DNA from: Cyprinodon diabolis
Taxonomy: Eukaryota > Chordata > Actinopteri > Cyprinodontiformes > Cyprinodontidae
Direction of reading: 5' to 3'
Length of the DNA stretch: 64,000 bases
NCBI GenBank assembly: GCA_030533445.1
Contig: CM060069.1
Location: 7,125,424-7,189,423 of the forward strand
Under the pieces are notes generated by a model. That model had not been told where the DNA came from, ran no database searches, and saw only the letters and a program-made list of their open reading frames with translations. Within the stretch, counting starts at the first letter, position 1. Every line of letters begins with the position of its first letter. A program made the translations under genes and the position numbers. Positions 53,131 through 64,000 of the stretch are shown here, piece by piece.

Positions 53131-53600
53131 TGAAAAAGTGGGTCTACTCTAACTCCTGGATGTTTAACAGCCTGAAGCCGGGATTCTAACTCTGACCCTC
53201 GCCTCCAAAGCTACAAAAATACCACATATACTACATATACCATTATCACTAAAGGAGGCAGAGGAGTAACTGAACATCTGACACAGAGAGCAGGAGAGAG
53301 GAAGGTTTAGAAAGCAAAGCAGCAGCACGGCGAGGCTAGCACTAACCCAGGCTAGCTACCCCTTACTACCAGAAAAAAATCGCGTGAACGCGATCGTACC
53401 CAGTAGAAAAGTGTGGTAGCAGTAGAAGCTGTGTTTAAAAGTGCTTCTGGACAGTTAGAGTAACTTAGAGATATCACAGAAAAAATAACTTAATTCATAC
53501 GGAGATAGCCTGAACAGCAGCACAGAACGTAGCTCAGCAAAACAGGAAGTGAATGCGATACGTCTCACCGACAGCATCACCCTCTAGTGAGTCTAATGGT

Positions 53601-54129
53601 GTTAGCTTTCCCTAATATAGTAAATAGTTCAACAGATTTCTCATTTATGAAAGCTCATGAAAAACTTTGAGGAACAGACATGGTGGGTCTGAACTTCTGC
53701 TATACCCCCGTAAAGAGCGGGGACTATAGCGAATTTTACAGTGAACTCAGTTAACTGACCATTCAGACGTATGTTCACTATTTTTCACTCCCCGTTGGTC
53801 ACGTGACTACAGCCTCCTACAGAATCCCTTCGACCTTCTTTGTTTTCTCTCACCCCAAAATATATCCCCAAATGTGCACACTGTTGCAAAGCATTCTGGA
53901 ATATATCTGCTTGTCTAGGGACCATGGCAGCTTCTCAATTCACCAGAACGCAAGTATGGACTCGTGTCCTCGCCAAGAATGTTCTTGAGAAGAACACAGG
54001 AAAGTGGGGACTCAGGGAGAACGGGAGCACGCAGGATAAATCTGGGTCAATTGGAAAAGAAGCGTACTGATGACATCACCACACGCTCTGCTCGTCTGGA
54101 GCTGCATTTCACCTCCTGTTATTAATAGT
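53601..54129. repeat. Probable nonautonomous element, unclassified
   Basis: Contains 'CCATTCAGACGTATGTTCAC', 'GTTGGTCACGTGACTACAGC', 'CAAAGCATTCTGGAATATAT' and 'GGATAAATCTGGGTCAATTG', words I associate with a fish MITE family. Ends and duplications were not established. Confidence 0.4.
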
Positions 54130-54137
54130 GTCTAGAT

Positions 54138-54843
54138 CAAGGGTAACCAATTAAAAATCAGCGGGGTCTGATTAAAGAACATCAACAACCAGTAAAGGTC
54201 CGGATTTATTTTTAACTATAATTTAAATTTAAACAGAATTTAACACAGAAATAAAATGAGGTGTTTATGCATCCATGACTTTTTAAATAATAAAAAAAAT
54301 ATATTTTCTTCCTTAAAATCTAAAGTGTTTTTTGAAGTAGAGAACAACAATCGTTCAGTTTGATATATAGACAGTTTCCTGACTCACATATTTTATAAAA
54401 CATCTGAACTGACGTTTTATTTTTCTGTCTTAATGAGAGCAGTGGGCTTTATGCTGCCCTGCAAGGCTTTAAACCTGGGTTTGAATGGAGACAAAGCCGT
54501 TCTAAGCACTTATCAAGGAGCTCATTTTGAGCCTGGATCCATATTAATTGTTGATTCTGTTCATGGTGGAGAATCCTGCGTCACAGCAGCAGGTTGAGCC
54601 AAACATCCTCTAAATGTGCAGGGTCATCTTTGACAGCAGCTCATTGACTAATTTGTATCACATGTAGCCTGGAGCCGGACGCTCCAGAGGGCTTTACCGT
54701 ATTAACAGGAGAAGCAGCGCAAGTAAAGATAGACACTGTTGTTAGACAACATGCAGTAATTTATAAATGTTTTAAATCAGGGTCCAGATTAGCCAGCAGG
54801 TGGGTCCGGATCCGGCCCGCGGTCCGTTAATCCGTGACCTCTG
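54138..54843 (-). mobile_element. hAT element, nonautonomous, with 8-bp duplication
   Basis: Ends CAAGGGTAACCAATTA and (complement) CAGAGGTCACGGATTA are inverted repeats. Flanked by GTCTAGAT (54130-54137) and GTCTAGAC (54844-54851), an 8-bp duplication with one change. Within about 54440-54620, the minus strand carries the C-terminal transposase relic also seen at 10371-10480. 706 bp in all. Confidence 0.85.
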
Positions 54844-54851
54844 GTCTAGAC

Positions 54852-55944
54852 GTTTGAACACGTATATAAAATGGTGTTAGGACGGACGTTCCGACACAGC
54901 CTCAGTTTCACATTGTAAATTTACACCACGGAAACAAAATACGATAAGAACAACTCTGGTAAAGTTAGTTTTCCTGTCTTTACTCTAAAGGTTCCAGACC
55001 TCCAATAGCATATTTTTTTTTTTTTGGTTATTAGGAACATGAAAACATTGTCAACATGCTCAACTAGTTGTGGGTCCCTTAAGCTGTAAGAGGTTCGAAC
55101 TCATGTTGTTGAGCAAGAAATTTACTCTAAAATGATAAAGATGTGCTCCTTGCTAAAACAAATGTTGCCTACGAGATAGATCATAATGCTTATCTATTTA
55201 TAGAACTGCTGGAATGTTTTCATTTTTTTTTATTGTCTGCAACATTAACTTTGCAACACTGGAAGGCTTTTTTAAAAACTATATAAAGTTGATTCTGCAG
55301 TTTATTCAATGGATTTGTTCCTCATGCCAATCAAGCACTTCTAAGTTATATATACTCAACAAAAATGTGATTTAAATCAGACATCTTTCAACGATATTTT
55401 CAACTTTCAATGATGATAAATAAATAAAAATGGAAAAATATACTTAACATAGGAAAACAAACAATGTGTTACATAAGCTTTTCAGTTTTTGTAAAAAAAA
55501 AAACCCCAAGATTATGCTGCTTTTAGAAAAAAAGTTAAAAATGAATAATATATAAGAATCCTTATTTTACATGGATTTATCTTTGTTGTTTTTAAACATA
55601 CCTGATTCAGCTTATAAAACATAACTCTACAAAAAGACAAAATGAAAGTCCTCATAATAGTTTGTAAAAATATTTTAACATTTCCTGTAATAGTGTTACA
55701 GTTATGTTAATTCATTTATAAATTGCTTAATTATGAAAGTCTTAATTTACTCTTAATTTACCTCTTGCCGTTTAATTTAGGTAAAACTTTGCAGAAATAA
55801 ACAAATGTCTTTCAGAATGCTAATATTATAATCCATTAGAATTTTAGCAGAATTACTCATATTATCAGTCATATTATATGTCTTTATGTTAACTTCAGAC
55901 CATTTAGAACAGTTTTAGCTCTGCTTACACTGCAGATGGATAAG
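54852..55944. other. AT-rich intergenic, nothing recognised
   Basis: About 1.1 kb without frames, repeat ends or balanced segments. Confidence 0.5.
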
Positions 55945-56050
55945 TTGATAATGAATCAATCTGATTGGATGATCTGGTGAACTGTAAAGTTCCTTGAGAT
56001 GACATGTGTTGTGAATTGGCGCTATAGAAATAAACTGAATTGAATTGAAT
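55945..56050 (+). mobile_element. L2 LINE tail, ~100-bp truncated copy
   Basis: 'TCAATCTGATTGGATGATCT' through 'GGCGCTATAGAAATAAACTG' and the TTGAA-type end. Confidence 0.85.
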
Positions 56051-56865
56051 CATCTCCCAAAAATTAAATATATGATTTTTGTAAAACTAAAAAGAGGTTT
56101 ATGAATAAGATCCTGTTTTATTCGTTTAATTAATTATAACTTTTGGACTGCCATAGTTTTAAAGGAAAAGCATATAGAGGTCAAACATGTCATGTGGTTG
56201 GTGCCCTAAGGATTTTGGATATATAGGTATGTCTTTGTTTCACCGAAACAAAACTTAATAATTAGCAACTAAACAAAGCAGTTATTTGATCAGTGTTCAT
56301 GTTGTCAGGAGTTGCTTGGTAACACTCTGAGATGTTTGTATTTCCTATTTGCTGTTAACTTTGTCAATGTGCAATACAAAAGAATTAGTCCTCTGCATTT
56401 AATCCATCCTATTGAAGGCTGTAAAGATCTGGGAGCACCCAGGGAGAGTTATAGCATAATATGGTAATATGGACTGAATGTTTGTTCTATTATTGTTCTA
56501 GTTTCTAGTTTTCTTTTTAAAACTTTCTTTTCAAGATTGGGTTTTATAATTTTTCTTTCCAATTGTATTTCACAGATCTTATTCCAGTCACCTCAAGCAC
56601 AATACAAGCATTTGACTTGTCCATGTTTCGTTGCTCCTCACCCCAGGGGGAAGCCCGTCCCTGGAAGTGAAGAGAATATTATCCGTAAAACACAATTTAA
56701 AGGGAAGGAAATTTCTAACTCTCAATCTCAAAATTAAAAATGACAGATTTATATAAAACAACAACGCTTTCAAAATCTTTTTATGGTCAGGAATATTTTA
56801 AAAATGTAATTTTTGGACTGCATTTTTTTTTTTTTTATTGGTTTGAGATCCTTTTTTGTTGTTGT
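56051..56865. other. AT-rich intergenic, possible old repeat
   Basis: 56385-56460 looks like a fragment of the repeat at 26930-27135. Nothing else was recognised. Confidence 0.4.
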
Positions 56866-57365
56866 TTCTCTCCACTGTCGCTAGAAGCATGCTTATAATG
56901 AGGGATTGCCTTCGAGTCGATGAGTTGATGCAATTAACTGGTTTTCTTTAGATAGAAAATTTTGAATCAATTTTCCTGTATCATGGGCAGTTCTGGACAG
57001 GGGCCAGCGGGGGCCAGTGCCCCTGTAGATCATGTCCTGGCCCCTATAATGGCCCCTGTACTGAAGATATAATACTCAAAGAAATTCTAATGATGATATG
57101 CGCTGGAACAGACATGGTTTCTGATAGGTCCTTTGGATCGATTACATTATTATTATTATTTTTCTTATTCTGTTTTACTAATCTTTATAAAACAATAAGG
57201 TCATGGCTTCAGTGGTATTGAGATGAATCCCAGTTTCCATCTGCTAAATGTTTTTTTCAAAACAAATAAAAAAATCATGGGCTATACATTTTACATTCAC
57301 AATTCTAAATTATGAATTTATATTGACCTAATAAGACATATCATTTTAATTCAACCTAATTGAAC

Positions 57366-57551
57366 AGAAGACTTAGACTTAAGACAGATTTTATTTTGTT
57401 ATTTTGTACACACAAGTGTAAACAAAAAGACATATTGTTAAGAACAGCCCTCTAGACTATTTCATTTTTTTAAAAGTGCAGCCTTGATAAAGTTAAGCAG
57501 CAGTGATTAAAAAAAACATGGTGATGAAAAAAAAGTGATGTAAACATATGA
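57366..57551. repeat. Short unassigned repeat before the LINE
   Basis: 'ACTTAGACTTAAGACAGATT' and 'TTATTTTGTACACACAAGTG' resemble a common fish interspersed repeat. It lies between the left part of the hAT-like element and the LINE coding region, so it came in with the LINE or just before it. Confidence 0.4.
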
Positions 57552-58928
57552 CTTAAACCTCTGCTTAAGAAACCGTCTCTTGACCCAGATGACTTGGTTA
57601 ATTATAGACCTATATCCAATCTTCCTTTCTTATCCAAAATTCTTGAGAAAGTAGTTGCCAAACAGGTTTGCGACCACTTACACCATAATGAACTTTTTGA
57701 AGAGTTTCAATCTGGCTTTAGAGCTCATCATAGCACTGAAACAGCTCTGGTGAAAGTCACTAATGATATTCTCATGGCCTCAGATAATGGACTTGTATCT
57801 GTGCTCGTCCTGTTGGATCTCAGTGCTGCATTTGATACAGTTGACCATAATATTCTTTTAGAAAGACTTGAATATTTTGTTGGAATTAAAGGAACAGCAC
57901 TAGACTGGTTTAAATCTTATCTATCTGATCGAATTCAGTTTGTTCATGTTAATGATAGATCTTCAACATGCTCAAAGGTTACCTGTGGAGTACCACAGGG
58001 ATCAGTGCTAGGACCAATTCTCTTTACTTTATACATGCTCCCAATCGGTAAAGTTATTAGACAGCATGGGATTAATTTTCACTGTTATGCTGATGATACC
58101 CAGCTATATCTGTCTATAAATCCAGATGAAGCTAACCCATTACATAGATTACAGGCATGTCTTGAAGACATAAAAACCTGGATGACTCTTAACTTTCTGC
58201 TTCTGAATGCAGACAAAACAGAAGTTATAGTCTTTGGACCAGAGTCTCTGAAAAAGAAGCTGATTAGCCAGTCACTTCATTTGGATGGGATTAAACTGAT
58301 TTCAGATAATAAAGTAAAAAATCTTGGTGTTATTTTTGATCAGGACCTGTCATTTAAATCCCAGATCAAAGAGGTTTCTAGAATTTCCTTCTTTCATCTG
58401 AGGAACATTGCAAAAATTAGAAATCTCCTGTCCAGGGGTGATGCTGAGAAACTAGTCCATGCATTTGTTACTTCAAGGCTGGACTATTGTAATTCTTTAC
58501 TATCAGGAAGTCCACAAACTGTAGTTAAAAGCCTTCAGCTGATCCAAAATGCTGCAGCCAGAGTTCTGATGAAAATTAAAAAGAGAGATCATATCTCTCC
58601 TATCCTGGCTTCTCTTCATTGGCTTCCTGTTAAATCAAGAATAGAATTTAAAATCCTCCTTCTCACATATAAAGCCTTAAATGGCCAAGCTCCATCTTAT
58701 ATCACAGATCTGATTGTTCCTTATGTTCCTAACAGAGCACTTCGCTCTCAATCTGCAGGTTTACTAGTGGTTCCTAGAATTTCTAAAAGTAGAATGGGAG
58801 GCAGATCTTTTAGTTATCAGGCTCCGCTCCTGTGGAACCAACTACCAGTTTTAGTCCGTGAGGCAGACACTCTGTCTACTTTTAAGGCTAGGCTTAAAAC
58901 TTTCCTTTTTGATAAAGCTTATAGTTAG
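57552..58928 (+). CDS. LINE reverse transcriptase (ORF2 C-terminal part)
   Basis: 459 uninterrupted codons directly after a TGA at 57549-57551; no ATG start is expected because the gene is truncated. Order: '[19 protein letters not shown]' (RT motif 0/1, near 57600), '[17 protein letters not shown]', motif A '[13 protein letters not shown]' with Asp at 57834-57836, motif B '[17 protein letters not shown]', motif C 'CYADDTQLY' with YADD at 58086-58097, then '[12 protein letters not shown]' and the C-terminal '[26 protein letters not shown]' common in L2 and CR1 clades. All catalytic aspartates are present. It copies LINE RNA at the target site in the nucleus. Without the endonuclease it is unlikely to move itself. 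Confidence 0.9.
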   Translation, partial: LKPLLKKPSLDPDDLVNYRPISNLPFLSKILEKVVAKQVCDHLHHNELFEEFQSGFRAHHSTETALVKVTNDILMASDNGLVSVLVLLDLSAAFDTVDHNILLERLEYFVGIKGTALDWFKSYLSDRIQFVHVNDRSSTCSKVTCGVPQGSVLGPILFTLYMLPIGKVIRQHGINFHCYADDTQLYLSINPDEANPLHRLQACLEDIKTWMTLNFLLLNADKTEVIVFGPESLKKKLISQSLHLDGIKLISDNKVKNLGVIFDQDLSFKSQIKEVSRISFFHLRNIAKIRNLLSRGDAEKLVHAFVTSRLDYCNSLLSGSPQTVVKSLQLIQNAAARVLMKIKKRDHISPILASLHWLPVKSRIEFKILLLTYKALNGQAPSYITDLIVPYVPNRALRSQSAGLLVVPRISKSRMGGRSFSYQAPLLWNQLPVLVREADTLSTFKARLKTFLFDKAYS

Positions 58929-59654
58929 GGTGGCTCAGGTTATCCGGAGCTGTCTTTAAAGTTATGCTGCTATAGGCTTAGACTGCTGGAGGACATAGGG
59001 ACCCCCATTTCATCATTCTGCTTCATTCTCTCTCTGTTCTCCTATTCTGCAGAATCTGTTTGTTCAATCTCTAACCTTCTGCTCTCTCTGCTTTTCCTCA
59101 GAGTAGCTTTGCCTCGTCTGTTCCTGTTTGGCTGTGATGTCACCCAGGAAAGAAACATCAGCTGTGCTGCTTCCATCAACACCCTTGTTTGTAGATGTTG
59201 GAGATCGGCCTGTTTTCCAGTGTGGTCCTGTTTCTCTGGCCGTGGCTGGGTGGATGTGCTCTCTTCATCCTCTAACATGGGAGCTGCCTTGGAGCTCGTC
59301 TGCCTGGCTGTGTGTTTCCTGGACGGGGCCGCCTTTTACAGCTGCTTTTTGTATCTCTGCTTCTGTCTCCTTGAACCCCAGTCGGCCTCAGCAGATGGCC
59401 GCTCACACTGAGCCTGGTTCTGCTGGAGGTTTCTTCCTGTTAAAAGGGAGTTTTTCCTCTCCACTGTCGCTACAAGCATGCTTAGTGTGAGGGATTGCAT
59501 TTGAGTCAATGAGTCAATGCAATCAACTGGTTTTCCTTAGATAGAAAACTTTGTATCAATTTGACTGTATGATCTGGTTGAACTGTAAAGTGCCTTGAGA
59601 TGACATGTGTTGTGAATTTGGCGCTATATAAATAAACTGAATTGAATTGAATTG
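57552..59654 (+). mobile_element. L2/CR1-clade LINE, 5'-truncated, open RT
   Basis: Contains the ORF2 part from the start of the reverse transcriptase (57552) to its stop (58928), a ~725-bp 3' region that is the source pattern for all the tails in this window, and a terminal (TTGAA)n-type repeat. The ORF1 esterase and endonuclease are missing through 5' truncation. As its coding frame is free of stops it is the youngest-looking LINE here. Confidence 0.9.
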
Positions 59655-59868
59655 ACTGTATAGTTACAGTTCCAAATTTTTTTTTTTTTTTTTAAGGAAA
59701 AGTCACTTCATGCTTTTCTGTGCCCCCCTGAAAACATACAGGCCCCCTCCTGGCCCCCTGGTACATTACTGCCACAGGCCTGTATGATATGGTTGAATCG
59801 AAAGTGCATTGAGATGACATGTGTTGTGAACTGGCACTGTATAAATAAACTGAATTGAATTGTTTCTT

Positions 59869-60115
59869 TTTTTACAAAAGGTGATATTTGCTGCAATAAT
59901 AATGGAACAAACTTCACTCCCTATTGTAAAGGGTAATGAACAGTAAGCCAGAATGACAGTTTAGTAATAAACAGTATAAATGAGAGGATGACAGAGGTTT
60001 AAAACAGATTTTAGTAAATTGTGTCCAGTAAAATCCAGGCATTTGTCAGATTTAAGAAGGCTCAAACTAAAACATTAAAAATTCTTATATTAAATCCATA
60101 AATGAGTAAGTTGGG
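59869..60115. other. AT-rich with a dispersed short repeat
   Basis: 59876-59930 holds an inverted copy of the TTCCATTATTGTTGCAA-type repeat. Nothing else. Confidence 0.45.
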
Positions 60116-60791
60116 TCAGGAGCTAGATGGGGGGCCAGGGGTGGCCATAGCCACCCAATCATTGGCCACCCCTACCATTTTTTCCTCTAATACAGAGTTC
60201 TAACTGTTTTAACTTATTTAACATTTTAATTTTCTATTTGTAAACAATTACCTGACAAGAAAATCACTGTGGTAATCATGCATATCAATATACTACTAAA
60301 TTAAGGATGATAAATACAGAATTGTTGTTTTTTTCAGAACTCGATTTTGTCTTAAATGGGGTAAAGAGAAAATAATGCCTTTGCAAATTATTCAGGAATA
60401 TGCACTGAAATCAGAGATAAATAACTACTTTAATAACAAGAAATCCATTTAATGTAGATATTAGAACATGTAAATATAAATTTTATGCAGAATGATTATT
60501 AATAAATGTAGGCACGTAATGACAATCAATAAGATGTTTGCCCTAGAACTGAAAAAAATTGGTCCACTACACCTTTATTTTAGACAGCATGGATGTTTAT
60601 ATATATGAGTCAATTTGTTCTCAGAGGAAAGTATAGTTTGTCTTTATGTAGAAAATATGGATATTAATTTTTCCTGTAGGAACAGTGTAGATTGACTCTG
60701 AGGTTCTGGTGCCTATCTGCTTTCACCCCCCATCCGTGAACATTAGTTATTGCCTGGCCACCATTCTTAACATTTTCTAGCTACGCCTCTG
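60116..60791. mobile_element. Nonautonomous DNA element (GCCACCC-rich ends)
   Basis: Left 'CAGGAGCTAGATGGGGGGCC', then 'GGTGGCCATAGCCACCC'. Right 'GGCCACCATTCTTAACATTT' and 'CTAGCTACGCCTCTG'. The ends are loosely inverted (CAG..AGCTAGA). The interior is AT-rich and non-coding. Element type is inferred from resemblance to fish hAT-like MITEs. Confidence 0.5.
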
Positions 60792-61090
60792 CATGTTTTT
60801 TAGTAGCTGTCTGCGTGGTTTGCATCAGACGGGCTTATTGGGGGTTGAATGGCCGCTAAAAGTCGCTCCTCCTCCGTCTCTTTCCTCCATAATCCCGCCT
60901 GTTGTTATCAAAGCACCGCTCCCTTTGAAGTGAGCGGGTTTCAGGAACCGGCTCCACGCGCATCAGCGGAGTGTCTGCAGGCGCGCGCGAGCAGAGCCCG
61001 GCTACATTCACTACCTAATCAATGGCTCCCAGCTAATATATCCCCAGATTAACGGGATTATCCCTTTAAAATCTCATGAAACTAAATAAA
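60792..61090. promoter_or_regulatory. Candidate conserved noncoding element
   Basis: GC-balanced, non-repetitive 0.3 kb with homeodomain-type words (CCTAATCAATG, CAGATTAACGG) and the palindrome GGGATTATCCC at 61054-61064, plus CpG-bearing 'CTCCACGCGCATCAGC'. The 67-codon frame (60849-61052) has no family resemblance. An enhancer is plausible but unproven. Confidence 0.3.
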
Positions 61091-61421
61091 AATGACTGAT
61101 AAAACGGATTTCTGCTCCATCAGGCCGATCTGCTGAAACTGGGATCATCATCCTAGGATCCTTATCAGCAACTTCTAGTTTATGTCTAAGGCGCCACAAA
61201 GACAACAATAGCTCTTCATCAGCAGAGCGGAAAGTAGTAACAGTGGTTGGACTCTGCTTTTACTCTTCTTTTTAAAAGCTCTTATAAATTATGACAGCTG
61301 TTAATTTTACTCATCCACGTTATTTCCATGCAAAAGTGTTACAAATATCTTTATGAATTAAGCAGAAGGCAAATAATGAGATGTTTAGGGTAACTGATAA
61401 TAATTAGTTTGTATGGAAGAG
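61091..61421. other. Intergenic, nothing recognised
   Basis: No frame or repeat end was seen. Confidence 0.45.
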
Positions 61422-61717
61422 ACTGAAAAAATAAAAAAAGTTAACAATTTTTTTTTATTTTATTTCAGTATAATCTGAATTCTGACTTTAATCTTGGATT
61501 CTGACTATTTTTCCTCACAATTTTGACTTTAATATCAGAATTTTTACTTTAATTTCAAAGTTTTTACTTTGAATTCTGATTTTTATCTCAGAATTCTGAA
61601 TTTATTCACCGAATTCTGACTTTATTCACAAAATTCTGACTTTATTCACAGAATTCTGACTTTTTTCTCATATTAAACTGAAATAAAATTTAAAAATCAG
61701 TTAACTTTTTTTTCAGT
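61422..61717. mobile_element. Fold-back element of GAATTCTGACTTTAT repeats
   Basis: Outer ends ACTGAAAAAATAAAAAAAG and CTTTTTTTTCAGT are inverted, with a second inverted pair inside (ATTTTATTTCAGT / ACTGAAATAAAAT). The core is a degenerate array of GAATTCTGACTTTATTCAC, about 20 bp per unit. Similar in style to the element at 7262-7699. Confidence 0.65.
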
Positions 61718-61810
61718 GTCCTGAATCCTCTTCCGTATGTTTGCCATACTGTTCTTTATTATAAATATATACGAAAGGCATTCTTTCCCATTATTGTTGC
61801 AATCACAGGA

Positions 61811-61965
61811 CTGTATGCTGTGGAATATTCTCAGTCATCCAGGTCATAAGCATTCCAAAAAAGTTAAAAAACAATTAATCTGATATTTTAATTGAAAAAG
61901 CTTTCTGGATGGGAGGCAAAACGTCTTCAAACTTGAAAGCAAAGTCCAGTGGATTGATTTTTTTT
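61811..61965. mobile_element. Penelope-like end fragment, shortened
   Basis: 'ATTCTCAGTCATCCAGGTCA' (left) then 'GAAAAAGCTTTCTGGATGGG', 'AAACGTCTTCAAACTTG', 'AAAGTCCAGTGGATTG' (right). The central part seen at 45777-46172 is deleted, leaving outer pieces of both arms. Confidence 0.55.
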
Positions 61966-62789
61966 ACGTTTGTTTTTACTTTTTTTAGAATGAAATGATT
62001 CATATTGTAAATTAAACTTAAAAAAATGGTGTAAAAATAAACTTTTGGGAAACTTCTTAAACAAAAAATAAAAACATTTTGGGAGTAACTTTGCTTTTGT
62101 CTTAGATTTTATTTTGTTTCTTTTTCTCAATATGCAATTTTTTTCAAACTTTTTTCATAGATTATATATTTTTTAATGTATTATTTTTCAAATTGAGTTT
62201 TCCAAATGCATTCTGTTCGAATTGTGTTTTCCAGATTACATTTGCTGTGTTGCTGCGTCCTCTGAAAGCCACATTCATGGCGCCATGGCCTGTTGGGATT
62301 TAAAGACACTTTTCTATTGGTCTGCTTTACGTTAGAAACATTTTTATTGGTCAAGAGCGAGTGTTTCTATTGAAATGAAGTGAATGTGCAATTTATAAAG
62401 AATGCAAGTCTTAAATCTCAATTAAAAAAGAGACAAAGTAAATTTTACTAATTTGTTTCAACAACAAAAGACGTACTATTGTTTTCCTAGTAAATTTTAT
62501 TCAACCAGTCCAAAGATCAACTTTATACTATCAAATAACATTTTTTTTTTTTCATTTTGATCATGTAAAACTCTTTCAATAAAACTCAATTGGATTTCAA
62601 TTTCAATTTACAAAACTTTTTTTTTTGGTTTAAAAACAATGATGGAACAAAATTCACTGCATATTAATATGGCTTATGTTTACATTCATCCATCTGATAT
62701 CTAAGATTTATTTAGAAATACAGCAAATAATTCAAATGTCAATTAAACATAGAGGCCGTCTGATGTATATATGTACCAAGGAATAACAG
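61966..62789. other. AT-rich intergenic with dispersed short repeat
   Basis: 62630-62665 is an inverted copy of the TTCCATTATTGTTGCAA-type repeat. 62220-62400 is related in words to 42840-42960 ('TTCTATTGGTCTGC', 'TCTATTGAAATGAAGTGAAT'). No genes. Confidence 0.4.
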
Positions 62790-63068
62790 CACTGCACTGC
62801 AAAAGAATTTAAATCTAAATAAGTCACTTTTTTCTTAAAATAAGTGCATTTTTTCTTGAATTGAGGAGGTAAGTGAGACACTTTGCCAATGGAACAAGAT
62901 AATTTACATTTAAAATAAGAAAAAGCAATTGCTTTGTCTTATTACAAGTCCTTATTATCTAATTATTTTATTTTAAGAGTAAACATGCTCATTCCATTGG
63001 CAAATCATCTTATTAACTTACACCAAATAAGGGTAAATATACTTAATTTAAGAATTTTTTTAGTGTGT
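62790..63068. mobile_element. Fold-back MITE (CACTGCAAA family)
   Basis: Starts CACTGCAAAAGAATTTAAAT. Arms 'GAGGTAAGTGAGACACTTTG' with 'CCAATGGAACAAGATAAT', and 'CATGCTCATTCCATTGG' with 'CAAATCATCTTATTAACTTA', are inverted around about 62945. Best preserved of three copies. Confidence 0.7.
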
Positions 63069-64000
63069 TTTCGGGGTTGATTTTTTGTTTTTTTTTCTGC
63101 TCCTTTTTAAAAACTGGCTTCCATATGGAGCAATTGAACTCTCAACTCTCTCAATTTGAATTTGCATAAGAATTCTAATTTTTTAAATCAATATACATTT
63201 ACCTAAAGCGTATTTTTCCGGTGTTATTGTTACAGCTTGAATTTACAAAATACGTTGTGGTTTGATTTAGAAAATAACAGTTTATTGGTTTATATTATAA
63301 AGGTTATTTTCTTTCTTGAATGCATCAAGTCCTCCTAATTTTCTTTTTTAAATTAAGCTTTCAAGTGATAAAAAAGGTTTATTTCTTCATCTGATTGGTC
63401 TAAAACATATCGTCCTGATGTTACACAGAGCTGATCGTTTCCTCTGCAGTTTCACTCATTTCATTCCAAAATGCATTGAAATGAAATAAACATGGATGTT
63501 CAGTAAAATGAGTAGAAGAAATATATTTTTTTAAATATATGATCCAAACATCAAATCTGCAGTTAAGTTATAAAGTATATTTGTTAATAAATGTCCCAGT
63601 AAATGTAAAAATTTATTCAAAATCACGACTTAAACACTTATTTAAAAGATGTTTTTAATCCAACACTGAACCTTATATTACAAAAATATCGAGTGAAATA
63701 AATATATGTGGTTTGTTGAAATATTTTTGGGAGTCACGAGTTAAAAAGTTTGGAACGCCCTGATTTAAAGAATGAGTTCAATCTTTTTGAAGCAAAACTT
63801 GCCCACCTGTAGGAGCAAAATGTCATCATGCCATCATGGAGGGATGGAAAGCTAAAATCTAGTCAGAGTCCACTTTATGGGGTAAGATAACTTTAATAAA
63901 AAAAATATGCACAGATGAAGTGCAAAAATGTAGTTGTTCTTTTTTATCATCTCATTAATCCATGTGATTTACTACGATTTTCTAGCAGGAAACATACATT
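63069..64000. other. AT-rich intergenic, nothing recognised
   Basis: A short 'GTCACGAGTTAAAAAGTTTGGAACGCCCTG' piece (63733-63762) resembles the end of an hAT-like element. No frames of interest up to the window end. Confidence 0.4.

Larger units (their letters stand above)
51188..53600 (-). mobile_element. Internally deleted L2 LINE (ORF1 relic joined to 3' tail)
   Basis: On the minus strand the 3' tail (51188-51795, ending in the terminal TTGAA-type repeat) is preceded, after a short spacer, by a decayed ORF1 with SGNH-esterase motifs (52000-53130) and by a CpG-bearing 5' part (to about 53600). The endonuclease and reverse transcriptase between them are absent. A separate DNA element (52450-52890) is inserted in ORF1. 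Fish L2/CR1-type LINEs are known to encode an esterase ORF1. Confidence 0.65.
56982..59778 (+). mobile_element. hAT-like element inside L2 tail, itself split by a LINE
   Basis: Left part 56982-57365 starts CATGGGCAGTTCTGGACAGG; right part 59690-59778 ends ACTGCCACAGG. The same arrangement uninterrupted is seen at 47175-47880. Flanked by CCTGTAT (56975-56981 and 59779-59785), consistent with a 7- to 8-bp duplication. No transposase. Confidence 0.75.
56866..59868 (+). mobile_element. Old L2 tail, host of a nested insertion
   Basis: 56866-56981 ('CTCTCCACTGTCGCTAGAAG...TTTTCCTGTAT') and 59786-59868 ('GATATGGTTGAATCGAAAGT...AACTGAATTGAATTG') are the two parts of one L2 tail. Everything between them is inserted. 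Confidence 0.85.

Noticed and set aside
59109..59490. Overlapping 100- and 120-codon frames as host genes
   Set aside because: They belong to the L2 LINE tail and recur in other copies; recorded as a finding about the LINE instead.
61927..62130. Lys-rich 67-codon minus-strand frame
   Set aside because: Product of A/T-rich low complexity with no neighbours or motif support.

Overview
The window looks like nuclear DNA of a ray-finned (teleost) fish. It holds one recognisable single-copy gene, split into 11 exons with GT/AG introns. Around and inside that gene lies a dense mix of fish-type transposable elements: Tc1/mariner, hAT-like elements with 8-bp target duplications, L2/CR1-clade LINEs ending in a short TTGAA-type repeat, Penelope-like inverted ends and fold-back MITEs. 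Nothing prokaryotic was seen: no operons, no CRISPR, no phage.

Region 1 (1-5150) is intergenic. It holds two decayed Tc1-type transposase fragments, an hAT-like element (1220-2989) with a perfect 8-bp target duplication, an L2 tail, and the inverted poly(A) end of a retroposon that recurs at 22.1-22.3 kb.

Region 2 (5155-24661) is a complete gene for a family X DNA polymerase, which I call DNA polymerase mu (polm). Eleven exons join in frame to 505 codons, with BRCT, helix-hairpin-helix, HDVD catalytic and GW motifs intact. Introns 1, 2, 5, 8, 9 and 10 are largely made of transposons. The clearest are an almost intact Tc1 with ~200-bp inverted repeats in intron 1, a 15-bp minisatellite in intron 5, and a ~4-kb G-rich retroposon plus a Tc1 relic in intron 9.

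Region 3 (24.7-64 kb) has no identifiable host protein gene. It contains at least nine further copies or fragments of one L2 LINE family, including a 5'-truncated copy with an uninterrupted reverse transcriptase frame (57552-58928) and a relic of the family's esterase ORF1 (52.0-53.0 kb). Several nested insertions can be ordered in time from target duplications. Between the repeats are a few GC-balanced, non-repetitive stretches (25.4, 27.2, 32.3, 41.8, 43.9, 46.7, 49.7 and 60.8 kb) that could be conserved noncoding or regulatory elements. That is inference and needs cross-species alignment.

I found no convincing new biological system. The most interesting signals are the nested-insertion history, the L2 3' tail that keeps overlapping open frames across copies, the 20-bp perfect hairpin at the end of the G-rich retroposon, and the mobile-element pair flanking polm exon 10.
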